From Labrenzia sp. PHM005 (GTDB taxonomy: Bacteria > Pseudomonadota > Alphaproteobacteria > Rhizobiales > Stappiaceae), in assembly GCF_006517275.1 (NCBI RefSeq), contig NZ_CP041191.1:4769001-4833000 (forward strand): a stretch of DNA of 64,000 nt. Direction: 5' to 3'. The notes under the pieces are model-generated. The model was not told where the DNA came from. It made no database searches and saw only the letters and a program-made list of their open reading frames with translations. Positions 8,997-16,634 of the stretch are shown here, piece after piece. The translations under genes and the position numbers were made by a program. The number at the start of each line of letters is the position of its first letter. Position 1 is the stretch's first letter.

Positions 8997-9872
8997 TTAA
9001 ACCGCAGCTGCCGCCGGAGCCATCACACCGGCGGGTTCTGTTGCGCCGGTTTGACCGGCATCGATGGCGGTTGATGTTGCCGCCTCGTTGAAACTTTCAT
9101 CCGCGCCATAAATCTCGCGGGCGACATCTGTGGTCAGGGCTTCTGGCGCCCCATCAAAAACAATGAAGCCATCGCGCATGCCGATCACGCGGTCGCAATA
9201 GCTGCGGGCCGTGTCGAGCGTATGGAGGTTGCAGATGACGATCTTGTTGTCGCGTTCGTGGATTTCGCGCAGGGCATCCATGACGATCTTGGCGTTCATC
9301 GGATCGAGCGAGGCAATTGGTTCGTCCGCCAGGATCATGTGCGGGTCCTGCATCAGCGCTCGCGCAATCGCAACGCGTTGCTGCTGGCCACCGGAGAGTT
9401 CCTCGGCCCGTTTGGTCGCTTCCTGGGCAATGCCAAGACGGTCGAGCGCGGAAAGCGCGCTGTTGACATCGTCCTGACCGAAGATGTTGAAGAGGCTTTT
9501 CAACGTGCCATGGCCATTTAGGCGGCCGAGCATGACATTGGTCACGACATCAAGGCGCGGAACCAAATTGAACTGCTGAAACACCATGGCGCAGTCGCGC
9601 TGCCAGCGGCGCATCATACCGCCCTTCAGGCTCAGAATATCCCGGTCGTTGAACAGGATCTGTCCCGACGTTGCCGGGGTCAGCCGGTTGATCATTCTGA
9701 GAAGGGTCGATTTGCCCGCACCTGACCGGCCGATGATGCCAACCATCTGCGGTTTGTCGATGTTGAAAGAGACCTTATTGACCGCAGTCCGGGACCCGAA
9801 AGTCTTGGTGACGTTCTGAAAGTGAATCACGCAGCAGCCCTGTCCGTGTTTGTTCGTATTGCTGCCGGACAA
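8997..9872 (-). CDS. phnC: Phosphonate ABC transporter ATP-binding protein PhnC
   Basis: The cytoplasmic ATPase that powers phosphonate uptake. Walker A GRSGAGKS is at residues 48-55, the signature LSGGQQQR at 159-166, and Walker B MILADEP at 179-185, followed by the D-loop and H-loop (NLHTLDTA). The family-typical N-terminal segment begins near [11 protein letters not shown]. The last 35 or so residues are an Ala/Thr-rich tail ([15 protein letters not shown]), a little longer than usual and probably disordered. It is the first gene of the operon, and Pho boxes precede it. No C-P lyase genes (phnGHIJKLM) are in the window, so catabolism must be encoded elsewhere. Confidence 0.95.
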   Translation of the reverse strand: MSGSNTNKHGQGCCVIHFQNVTKTFGSRTAVNKVSFNIDKPQMVGIIGRSGAGKSTLLRMINRLTPATSGQILFNDRDILSLKGGMMRRWQRDCAMVFQQFNLVPRLDVVTNVMLGRLNGHGTLKSLFNIFGQDDVNSALSALDRLGIAQEATKRAEELSGGQQQRVAIARALMQDPHMILADEPIASLDPMNAKIVMDALREIHERDNKIVICNLHTLDTARSYCDRVIGMRDGFIVFDGAPEALTTDVAREIYGADESFNEAATSTAIDAGQTGATEPAGVMAPAAAAV

Positions 9873-9885
9873 GAGCCATCACGCC

Positions 9886-9914
9886 ATTACAGCGAGATGA
9901 CAGCTCCTTGTCAG
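9886..9914 (-). promoter_or_regulatory. Pho box upstream of phnC (three phased half-sites)
   Basis: On the minus strand three 7-base units at 11-base spacing read CTGACAA, CTGTCAT and CTGTAAT, separated by GGAG and CTCG. This matches the PhoB recognition pattern CTGTCAT-N4-CTGTCAT. It lies 14-42 bases before the phnC start, so phosphate-starvation control is expected. Confidence 0.75.
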
Positions 9915-9929
9915 TCCCTTGAAGAAACA

Positions 9930-9947
9930 GTGACATTTCAATGACAA
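9930..9947 (-). promoter_or_regulatory. Second Pho box upstream of phnC
   Basis: On the minus strand TTGTCAT-TGAA-ATGTCAC is an 18-base Pho box with two good half-sites. It lies about 15 bases further upstream than the first box. Two boxes in tandem suggest strong PhoB-dependent activation. Confidence 0.75.
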
Positions 9948-10138
9948 AAGCCTTCCGGAACATGCCGAGCGCTCGGAACGCGCCTGATTATCCTGCTTCC
10001 TCAGTGGGTTCTGCAAAGCTTGGTAAATCTTGGTTGCAACAGAAGAACAAAGCCCGAGAAGCGTGTTTCTGCGCTGAAATACTAGTCAGGGCGCCTGGCG
10101 CTATCTGAAACTGAGGAAAAGTCCAAGAATTCATGGAT

Positions 10139-10156
10139 ACGTCATCAAAGCGTCAC
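10139..10156 (+). promoter_or_regulatory. Pho-box-like site upstream of the hexapeptide transferase gene
   Basis: ACGTCAT-CAAA-GCGTCAC has GTCA(T/C) half-sites exactly 11 bases apart, as in Pho boxes, with two deviations from CTGTCAT. It lies about 60-75 bases upstream of the rightward acetyltransferase gene and is compatible with co-regulation with phnCDEE. Confidence 0.45.
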
Positions 10157-10215
10157 GCTTCGTGATGTGACCAAGGCTATCCATCTGCGCCTGTCATAAA
10201 TAAATGGAACAAACC

Positions 10216-10842
10216 ATGTCCGCACCACACCAAAAACCCGACCTTACTGAAGCACCCAATATTCATCCGGATGCAATTGTCCAAAACTGTGAGCTCGGAA
10301 AATGGACGGAAGTCGGTGGGCTGACCGAAATGCGCGAAAGCCAGATGGACGACTATTCCTACATCGTTCAGGAAGGGGATGTGGTCTGGTCAACCATCGG
10401 CAAGTTCTGTTCGATTGCGCGGCGGGTGCGCCTCAATCCTGGCAACCACGCCACCTGGCGCGCCTCCCAGCATCATTTCACCTACCGTGCCGCCGCTTAC
10501 GGGCTCGGTGACGACGACCAGGACTTCTTCCAGTGGCGCAAGGACGATTGGGTCACCATTGGCCACGATGTCTGGATCGGCCACAATGTGACGGTGCTGG
10601 CGGGCGTCACCATCGGCACGGGTGCGATCGTCGCTGCCGGGGCTGTGGTGGCCAAGGATGTCCCGCCCTACACAATCGTTGGCGGTGTTCCGGCCAAACC
10701 GATCAAGCGCCGGTTCACCGAAAAACAGGAAGAAGCGCTTTTAGAAATCGCCTGGTGGGACTGGAGCCACGACCAGCTCAAAGAGCGGCTTCCCGATTTC
10801 CGCAACCTGCCGATTGATGGTTTTATAGAGAAGTATCGCTGA
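10216..10842 (+). CDS. Phosphonate-cluster hexapeptide-repeat acetyltransferase
   Basis: A 208-residue left-handed beta-helix acyltransferase of the subgroup found in phosphonate loci (phn_thr-like family). Hexapeptide repeats run from about residue 15 to 165 ([50 protein letters not shown]), with the catalytic-type histidine in LNPGNHATW. The acceptor is unknown; family members sit beside C-P lyase genes and may acetylate an aminophosphonate. The gene is divergent from phnC across the Pho-box region. ATG 10216 is preferred to ATG 10204 because the latter has no ribosome site, but either is possible. Confidence 0.85.
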   Translation: MSAPHQKPDLTEAPNIHPDAIVQNCELGKWTEVGGLTEMRESQMDDYSYIVQEGDVVWSTIGKFCSIARRVRLNPGNHATWRASQHHFTYRAAAYGLGDDDQDFFQWRKDDWVTIGHDVWIGHNVTVLAGVTIGTGAIVAAGAVVAKDVPPYTIVGGVPAKPIKRRFTEKQEEALLEIAWWDWSHDQLKERLPDFRNLPIDGFIEKYR

Positions 10843-11364
10843 CCTATTATTTTGCAGGCAAATGAAATCTTAACTTGCATTGCAATTCCCTAAGGGAAAA
10901 CAGTCACCTAGAAAGCGCCGTTTTCCGCGTGTTTTGGACACACTTTTGAACTTTCCCCGGAAGTCACATTGGTTAACAGGGTCGATTCGACAGCGGCAAA
11001 AACCTGTGTTGAACTCACTTTCAACAGCACGGCACCAGCCGGTTCCGGACCGCCAACCAGAACCTTCGGTCGTTGCCATCGCTGTCTGGGCACAGTCCCA
11101 AGGGGTCGATTTATCGGCTTTCGCGGACCGGCTGTGAGGCACCCAGAATGCGCTAGATGCGGAGCGCTCCGCAGACAGCGCCCCGGCACTCTGACGAGCA
11201 GCGGGTTATCTGTTTTGTTGGCGCAGGCTTTCGGACCTTCCGGGGTTTTGATGGTTTGCAGGCGGAGGTTTTCATCCGATTACCATCGTCGCGTTGAGAT
11301 CAAGATGAACCTTTGGTGCGGCTCCGGCAGCTCCATAAGTTCGGAAAACTTGACCTGAACAGGG
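10843..11364. other. Intergenic region with a 16-bp palindrome, no recognised gene
   Basis: About 520 bases without a credible coding frame. A perfect 16-bp palindrome TGCGGAGCGCTCCGCA lies at 11158-11173. The region ends in a rightward Rho-independent terminator although no rightward gene precedes it closely, so an unrecognised small RNA could be encoded here. Confidence 0.4.
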
Positions 11365-11397
11365 GGGTGTTAGTGGAAACTAACACCCTTTCTGTTT
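11365..11397 (+). terminator. Rho-independent terminator
   Basis: A 9-bp stem GGGTGTTAG/CTAACACCC with loop TGGAAA is followed by TTTCTGTTTTT. The nearest rightward gene upstream ends about 520 bases away, so it may terminate an unannotated transcript. It also argues that the following VOC gene starts downstream of it. Confidence 0.8.
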
Positions 11398-11456
11398 TTG
11401 TTTTCCGCGAACTTTCAAAGGCGCTTGCACTCCCTGATGCCTTGCGCAGACACACC

Positions 11457-11831
11457 TTGGAGTTGCACGCGCCACACCTCCTCAATCGCCTGACACTCTA
11501 TGTCCGCAGCGTGAAAGATGTAGCGGATTTCTATTGCCGCCACTTCGGCTATACCGCTCTTCCGGCCGCCGGTGGCCTCATCGAATTAAAGGCACCTGAT
11601 GCGGGATGCGATCTTCTGCTGCACCCGTTGGCCAAGGGCCGGAAAGCCGGACAGACGCTGGTCAAACTGGTATTCCAAGTGGAGGATGTTGAAACTGCAA
11701 AGTCCGGTTTTGCGGTACACGGGCTCGATTTTGGGCCAATTCATCAGGGCAACGGCTATCAATTCGCCAATGCCAAGGATCCGGCAGGTAATGCAATATC
11801 AATTTCCAACCGGATTTTTCAGGCGTCCTGA
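11457..11831 (+). CDS. VOC superfamily (glyoxalase-like) protein
   Basis: A single VOC module. LTLYVRSVKDVADFYCRHFGYTALP is the usual first strand and helix, and YQFANAKDPAGNAISISNR the last strand. The reading frame is open much further upstream, but that part contains a Rho-independent terminator and shows no family match. The start must therefore lie close to the VOC domain; TTG 11457 is a placeholder and TTG 11463 is equally possible. Function is unassigned. It is followed 49 bases later by an XRE regulator in the same direction, which may be co-transcribed with it. Confidence 0.65.
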   Translation: MELHAPHLLNRLTLYVRSVKDVADFYCRHFGYTALPAAGGLIELKAPDAGCDLLLHPLAKGRKAGQTLVKLVFQVEDVETAKSGFAVHGLDFGPIHQGNGYQFANAKDPAGNAISISNRIFQAS

Positions 11832-11880
11832 AGCCACTTCACAGGCTGTCACACCGCCGGACGTTTGATATAGTTGGCGC

Positions 11881-12453
11881 ATGTCCGTTGCAATCATCCC
11901 CCTTGCCAAAAACCTTGGGCCCTCCTTGCGCCGCTGGCGGGTGATCAATCGTGTCAAACAGCAGGCACTGGCAGAGGAACTGAAGGTTTCACAATCGAAG
12001 ATTTCCAGATGGGAAAACGGCACTTCAGAGCCGGAAAGTCCGGAGTTGCGGAGACTTTTAAACTTGCTCGAAGCCCGGCCGGAGACGGCTGCAGACCGGG
12101 CGCTGCAGGCTCTGGTCATGCAGTCGTCTCACCCGGTGCATCTGGTTTGTGATCTGACCCACCGGCTGCTGGCAGCGTCCCCAAAAAGAACACGCGACTG
12201 GCACATACCGCTGTCTGACTTGATGCATAAGCCCCTCTGGCGTTTTGCCTCTGGCGGCATCCGGGACGCGGAAGACACTCTCGGCGACAACGGCTGGTAC
12301 GAGCCGCTCGGGCCGGACATTGTCTTTGACACCGAACGGGCTGATTTTGCCGAAATGACCATTCCGAAAAGCCGGATCCGGATTACCCGTTTGCCGCTGT
12401 CAGACGGCCGGTTTGTGCGCCTAGTGCGCGATGACGTGACAGTTGCTGCATAA
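11881..12453 (+). CDS. XRE-family transcriptional regulator with PAS-like C-terminal domain
   Basis: Residues 12-65 form a Cro/C1-type helix-turn-helix (QQALAEELKVSQSKISRWENGTSEP). The rest, residues 80-190, resembles a small PAS-like sensory domain (HPVHLVCDLTHRLLAASPKR, and the end VRLVRDDVTVAA). A cytoplasmic DNA-binding role is clear, but target and ligand are not. It sits between the VOC gene and an HD-domain gene on the same strand. The window shows no phage genes nearby, so it is probably a chromosomal regulator rather than a prophage repressor. Confidence 0.8.
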   Translation: MSVAIIPLAKNLGPSLRRWRVINRVKQQALAEELKVSQSKISRWENGTSEPESPELRRLLNLLEARPETAADRALQALVMQSSHPVHLVCDLTHRLLAASPKRTRDWHIPLSDLMHKPLWRFASGGIRDAEDTLGDNGWYEPLGPDIVFDTERADFAEMTIPKSRIRITRLPLSDGRFVRLVRDDVTVAA

Positions 12454-12501
12454 ATTATTCAAGCCCTCGCCGGAAACATCTGTGTGCGATAATCTCGCCG
12501 C

Positions 12502-13125
12502 ATGACATCTGAGCCAAAAAAATCCCCTGCTCCAGCGATGGACGCTACCCGGCTGGCTGGTCTGCTTGCCTTTTTGCAAGAAGCCGAGCGGCTGAAGGAT
12601 ACGCTTCGATCCGGAACCACCCGGCAGAACCGGCCAGAAAGCACTGCCGAGCACAGTTGGCGCCTCTGCTTGATGGTTCTGCTGTTTGAACGCGAGCTTG
12701 CGGACATCGATATGCTGAGGCTTCTAAAGCTGTGTGTGATCCACGATCTGGGTGAGGCGATTTCCGGTGATGTGCCGGCTCCCTTTCAAACTCCCGACGA
12801 TGACCGCGAAGCGGTCGAGCGCCGGGATTTCGTGGATCTGTGCAGACCTCTACCGGATGACTTGAAGGCTGAGTTGCTGGGTCTCTTTGATGAGTATTCT
12901 GCGGCAGAAACAGCAGAGGCAAAGCTCGCCAAAGGTTTCGACAAGCTGGAGACCATTCTGCAGCATCATCTGATGCCTAGTGCCGACGCGGAATTTCACA
13001 CCTTTAATCTCGGCTACGGTTTGGAGCGGACTAACGCCCTCCCGCTCACCGGGCAGATCCGTGATGTGGTGGACCAGCAAACCCGCCAGATCATCAACCG
13101 GCTTACGCAGGTAAAGGCTGATTGA
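12502..13125 (+). CDS. HD-domain hydrolase of the YfbR/HDDC2 5'-deoxynucleotidase family
   Basis: A 207-residue metal-dependent phosphohydrolase. H51 in AEHSWRL, the H81-D82 pair in IHDLGEAISGD and a later aspartate in FDKLETILQHH supply the four HD metal ligands in YfbR/HDDC2 order. Such enzymes dephosphorylate deoxynucleoside 5'-monophosphates. The start is the ATG 48 bases after the XRE gene stop. It could be co-transcribed with that gene, although no functional link is evident. Confidence 0.85.
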   Translation: MTSEPKKSPAPAMDATRLAGLLAFLQEAERLKDTLRSGTTRQNRPESTAEHSWRLCLMVLLFERELADIDMLRLLKLCVIHDLGEAISGDVPAPFQTPDDDREAVERRDFVDLCRPLPDDLKAELLGLFDEYSAAETAEAKLAKGFDKLETILQHHLMPSADAEFHTFNLGYGLERTNALPLTGQIRDVVDQQTRQIINRLTQVKAD

Positions 13126-13241
13126 GAGACGAGGCGTATCGCCTACGCACAAACCCGCATTTGGTAAGCAATTTCTTGAACCTTCCCCTGACAGCCGCCA
13201 CATTTTAAAGCGCCTAACAAGAACCACAGGTGGACGAGCAG

Positions 13242-13622
13242 ATGTACAAGATCCTTCCGCGCAGTGACGGCGCCGTTTTGGGTGTCGAGGTTTCCGGAAC
13301 AGTCACGATCGAAGAAGAGAAGGAACTGATCGACAAGGCCAATGAACTGGTATCCAAATACGGCAAGGCCAGTTTTCTGGTCGTTCTTGGCGATCACGTC
13401 GGCGTTTCATTTGAGGCTGCTGCGGCCGACATCAAGTGGATCGTGACGCACATGAACAAGATCGCCCGGCTCGCTATCGTCACAGACAGCAAACTCCTGG
13501 CAGCGTTGGTCGACATTGATGCGACCTTCGCCAAACTGGCCGGTATCAGCGAAAAACACTTCGACAGTGACGAACTTGATCAAGCCTGGGAGTGGATCGA
13601 AGAGACTATGCCGACGCCGTAA
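13242..13622 (+). CDS. SpoIIAA/STAS-like domain protein
   Basis: A 126-residue protein built like the SpoIIAA-like (Sec14/STAS-related) family: a beta strand LGVEVSGTVTIEEEKELIDKA, a long helix, then KIARLAIVTDSKLLAALVDIDATFA and a final WEWIEE segment. Family members are membrane-associated or lipid/nucleotide-binding in uncertain ways. ATG 13242 has AGGTGG about 6 bases upstream; a GTG four codons earlier lies inside that ribosome site. Its 3' end overlaps the convergent amidotransferase gene by 17 bases. Confidence 0.8.
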   Translation: MYKILPRSDGAVLGVEVSGTVTIEEEKELIDKANELVSKYGKASFLVVLGDHVGVSFEAAAADIKWIVTHMNKIARLAIVTDSKLLAALVDIDATFAKLAGISEKHFDSDELDQAWEWIEETMPTP

Positions 13623-14400
13623 GCAGTTCTTCATCGCTCAAGAAAGCGCATTGCTCGACTTTGCCATCCGTGACGGCAATCATGTGGCCGTGCGGCACTT
13701 CCATCCAGCAGTTCCGGGCTTCGTCCAAGGGTTCGGACACTACCATGACGCCATCGTCGAACTGCCGGTAATAAAGCGTCGGCGGAAAGCGGTCGGAGGC
13801 ATAGCGGGCGGCATAGAGCGTTTCGCCGTCCGACCAGGCAGAGGCAAAGCGCATATGCGGGGTGGTGCCGGAGTATTTGGAGAGCGCCTCGGCCTCCTGA
13901 ACGGCACGGGCCATGGCCGCGCGCGGATGGTGTTTGAGCCCATAGGCGAGTGCGACCAAAAACAGGCTTTCACTGTCCGTGCCGCCCATGCGGTCGCGGT
14001 AGAGATCATCCGGGATCATATTGTCGAGCCGCCGGCGCACCTTGTCGTAGCCGCCCACCTGACCGTTGTGCATGAAGGTCCAACGGTCATAGGTGAAGGG
14101 ATGGCAGTTGTCGCGCGTGGTGGCGGTGCCGGTTGAAGCCCGCACATGGGCCAGGAAATGTCCAGAGCGGATGTGCTGGGCAATCTGCAGAAGGTTCGGA
14201 TCCGACCAGGCTGGGCGGACATCCTTATAGAGGCAGGGTGTCTCTTTCTCCCCATACCAGGCGACCCCGAAGCCGTCGGCGTTGACTGCGGTCTTGCAAG
14301 AAACGGCGTTCCGGCTCTGATCGATCAGAGAATGCTCGGGATCGCAGATCACTTCTTCCAGATATTTTGGAGCGCCGCTCCAGGCAGCCCATCGGCACAT
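13606..14400 (-). CDS. Class II glutamine amidotransferase (EgtC/YafJ-like)
   Basis: An Ntn-type amidohydrolase whose catalytic Cys2 directly follows Met1 (MCRWAAWSGAP). Further family motifs are NADGFGVAWY, HVRASTGTATTRDNCHPF, FMHNGQVGG and GGTDSESLF. The group contains EgtC, which removes glutamate from gamma-glutamyl-hercynylcysteine sulfoxide in ergothioneine synthesis, and YafJ-type enzymes of unknown role. The MCRxxxWxGAP start and the presence of egtB-egtD at 33.8-36.0 kb favour an EgtC-like role, but they are 19 kb apart. It lies 17 bases after a class V PLP enzyme, suggesting a two-gene operon. Confidence 0.85.
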   Translation of the reverse strand: MCRWAAWSGAPKYLEEVICDPEHSLIDQSRNAVSCKTAVNADGFGVAWYGEKETPCLYKDVRPAWSDPNLLQIAQHIRSGHFLAHVRASTGTATTRDNCHPFTYDRWTFMHNGQVGGYDKVRRRLDNMIPDDLYRDRMGGTDSESLFLVALAYGLKHHPRAAMARAVQEAEALSKYSGTTPHMRFASAWSDGETLYAARYASDRFPPTLYYRQFDDGVMVVSEPLDEARNCWMEVPHGHMIAVTDGKVEQCAFLSDEELLTASA

Positions 14401-14417
14401 GTTTTTCGTTTCTCCTG

Positions 14418-15899
14418 TCAGGCTGCCTGTTCGGTCGCTTTGAACCGTGCGGTGGTCTCGTCGCAGGTGTAGCCGTTCGCGACAGGATACGGGTTGCGGG
14501 CCAATTCATCGACCGCCGCAATGATCTTATCCGCCTTTTCTTCGGTCAAAAGAACCGAGAAATTGAGACGCGTCCAGCCAGGCTTTTTCAGCTCCTCACC
14601 AGAAAGAATGCCAGCACGCAAGCTTTCAGATTCTTCTTTGCCGATCTCCAGCAAACGGTGCGCATAAGGACCTGCACAAGCGCAACCGCCGCGCGCCTGA
14701 ACACCGTAAACATCCGACAGCATCCGGGTCACCAGTTGCTGGTGGATATAACCGCCGTTTTCCAGATCCTTGACCCGGAACGAAAACACCGGCAGCGTTT
14801 TCGCCGCGTTTGCGTTCCCAAGGATTTCAATGGCCGGATTGTCTTTCCAGGTTGCCAGCGCGCGCTCCCGCCAAGCAGCATTCAGCATGTCCATCTGATG
14901 CTGGCCGATGGCTTCCTTAACAAGAAAGCTGAGCGCTGCCCGGATATCGCCAATGACATTCGGCGTGCCGGCCTCTTCCCGCGTTGCAACCTTTTCCGAA
15001 TAATCGTGCCCCCAAGGCGAGACAAAACGGACCGTTCCACCGCCAGGGAACACCGGCGTTTTTCTGCAAACCGCAGCATCGCGGACGATCATGACACCTG
15101 ACGCTGCCGGCCCGCCGATAAACTTGTGAGGAGAAACAACAACAGCATCTTTCTCCGTCTCTGTTCTCGCCATCATATCGACCGGAAGATACGGGCCTGA
15201 GCCAGCGCAATCCCAAACATTGAGCGCACCATGACGCTTCAGGATGCGGGTAACCGCAACATCATCCGTGACGATGCCTGTGACGTTCGACATCAACGAA
15301 AAGGCGCCAACGGTCAGCCGTCCAGCGGATTTTTCTGAAAGAACCTGCTCCAGCTCGTCAAGATCCGGTCCACCGTCTGCGGCCTCATTGATCTCTATGA
15401 CCTCCGCGCCGCTTTCCCGCCATGGCAGAATGTCGGAGTGATGCTCATAGGGACCCAGGATGACAAGCGGGTTCTCGCCGCGCTCTGCGGCACCGGAAAC
15501 ACCCAGAAGATGGACCAACCGGTTGAGACCGGCGGTCGCGCCAGACCCGCAAAAGACGGTCGAGAACTTGTCGCCCGCATTGCAAACCCGGGAAATCTCG
15601 GAACGGGCCGCCTCGCGCATCCGGGTCATGGTCATGCCGCAGTAAGAGGCTTCGGTATGGCTGTTGGCGTAGACCGGCAACACCTCTTCCATGACAAACT
15701 CTTCGATCTGGCGCAGCGCCCGGCCGGAGGCAACATAATCAGCATAGATCAGAGCTTTAGGCCCAAATGGCCCCTCAATTGTGATCCCGTCCCCAATCAC
15801 GCCACTGCGCAAGCGTTCCAGCAGCCCGGGGGCGGAAAGCATGGCTTTGAACTGATCAAGCGCAGTTCCGGTCAATTGGGTTACGTTTGTGTGGGTCAT
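14418..15899 (-). CDS. Class V aminotransferase / cysteine desulfurase-like PLP enzyme
   Basis: A fold-type I PLP enzyme of 493 residues. The Schiff-base lysine is in SPHKFIGGP (K259 from this start), the PLP-aspartate in NVWDCAGSGP, and the cysteine loop is VQARGGCACAGPY, which resembles the SufS/CsdA loop but carries two cysteines. The length exceeds SufS by about 90 residues. Substrate is unknown; C-S lyase or desulfurase chemistry is plausible, as for EgtE, given the EgtC-like partner. ATG 15899 is chosen because GGAG lies 8 bases upstream. It is divergent from an Lrp-type regulator that probably controls it. Confidence 0.8.
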   Translation of the reverse strand: MTHTNVTQLTGTALDQFKAMLSAPGLLERLRSGVIGDGITIEGPFGPKALIYADYVASGRALRQIEEFVMEEVLPVYANSHTEASYCGMTMTRMREAARSEISRVCNAGDKFSTVFCGSGATAGLNRLVHLLGVSGAAERGENPLVILGPYEHHSDILPWRESGAEVIEINEAADGGPDLDELEQVLSEKSAGRLTVGAFSLMSNVTGIVTDDVAVTRILKRHGALNVWDCAGSGPYLPVDMMARTETEKDAVVVSPHKFIGGPAASGVMIVRDAAVCRKTPVFPGGGTVRFVSPWGHDYSEKVATREEAGTPNVIGDIRAALSFLVKEAIGQHQMDMLNAAWRERALATWKDNPAIEILGNANAAKTLPVFSFRVKDLENGGYIHQQLVTRMLSDVYGVQARGGCACAGPYAHRLLEIGKEESESLRAGILSGEELKKPGWTRLNFSVLLTEEKADKIIAAVDELARNPYPVANGYTCDETTARFKATEQAA

Positions 15900-15921
15900 A
15901 ATCCGCTCCAAATCCTGATAT

Positions 15922-16002
15922 TTGGATCATACGACCAACAACACTTGGATTTCCTCACATATTTTGATTGTTTGATACTCAATATTGTGTCAAATGATCC
16001 AA
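15922..16002. promoter_or_regulatory. Candidate Lrp-type operator: inverted TTGGATCAT half-sites
   Basis: TTGGATCAT (15922-15930) and its exact reverse complement ATGATCCAA (15994-16002) bracket the divergent promoter region. A partial third half-site, TTGGAT, is at 15945. The second half-site ends one base before the regulator's start codon, which would suit autorepression. Confidence 0.55.
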
Positions 16003-16003
16003 T

Positions 16004-16465
16004 ATGGACAAGAAATTCGATCATATTGACCGCGCGCTTCTCAGGGCGCTGCAACGTGACGCCAGAATGTCGCAGCGGGACCTGGCGGATCAGGTCGGCC
16101 TGTCGCAAAATGCGTGCTGGCGGCGATTGAAGACGCTCTATGAAAGCGGGCTGATAGAAAGTCACACGATCCGCCTTGATCCAGCCAAGATCGGTCTGAA
16201 CCTGACGGTCTTTGTCATGATCCGAACCCGCCACCATTCAAAGGAGTGGCTGGAGACCTTCCGAGGTGAGGTTACCAAAATCCTGAATGTGATCGACTTT
16301 TACCGGCTGGCTGGGGATTACGACTACATGCTGAAGGTCGTGGCTGAAGATATGAATGCTTTCGATCAGATCTATCAGCGCCTGATCGACAAGGTCGATC
16401 TCGACACGGTCACCTCCTACATGACCATGGAAGCCATCGCCGACGCCCGGAATTTGCCGATTTGA
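16004..16465 (+). CDS. Lrp/AsnC-family transcriptional regulator
   Basis: A 153-residue feast/famine regulator. Residues 5-60 carry the AsnC-type helix-turn-helix (DARMSQRDLADQVGLSQNACWRRLKTL). Residues 70-150 form the RAM ligand domain with AGDYDYMLKVVAEDMNAFDQIYQ. It is divergent from the class V PLP enzyme with 104 bases between starts, and matched inverted half-sites lie between them. An amino acid handled by that enzyme is the likely effector. No Shine-Dalgarno precedes the ATG, so translation may be weak or leaderless. Confidence 0.9.
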   Translation: MDKKFDHIDRALLRALQRDARMSQRDLADQVGLSQNACWRRLKTLYESGLIESHTIRLDPAKIGLNLTVFVMIRTRHHSKEWLETFRGEVTKILNVIDFYRLAGDYDYMLKVVAEDMNAFDQIYQRLIDKVDLDTVTSYMTMEAIADARNLPI

Positions 16466-16518
16466 CGCTGTGAGGCAATTGAACTTGTATTGAGGAAACA
16501 GATGCACTTCCCTGTGCA

Positions 16519-16585
16519 GTCCCGGCCACAGCGCCGGGACCTACCCTCAAAAGGTTGCCAAAAGGTCCCGGATCATGTCCGGGAC
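16519..16585. repeat. Two REP-like palindromes (GTCCCGG...CCGGGAC)
   Basis: GTCCCGGccacagcGCCGGGAC (16519-16540) and GTCCCGGATCATGTCCGGGAC (16565-16585) form two hairpins between the convergent lrp and SH3-protein genes. The second is nearly identical to the copy at 53393-53413. A shared 3' stem-loop function for both transcripts is plausible. Confidence 0.75.
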
Positions 16586-16634
16586 GGCACCAATGATGGG
16601 CGCTCCACCTTCCGTAACAAGAGTACGCAGCCTC

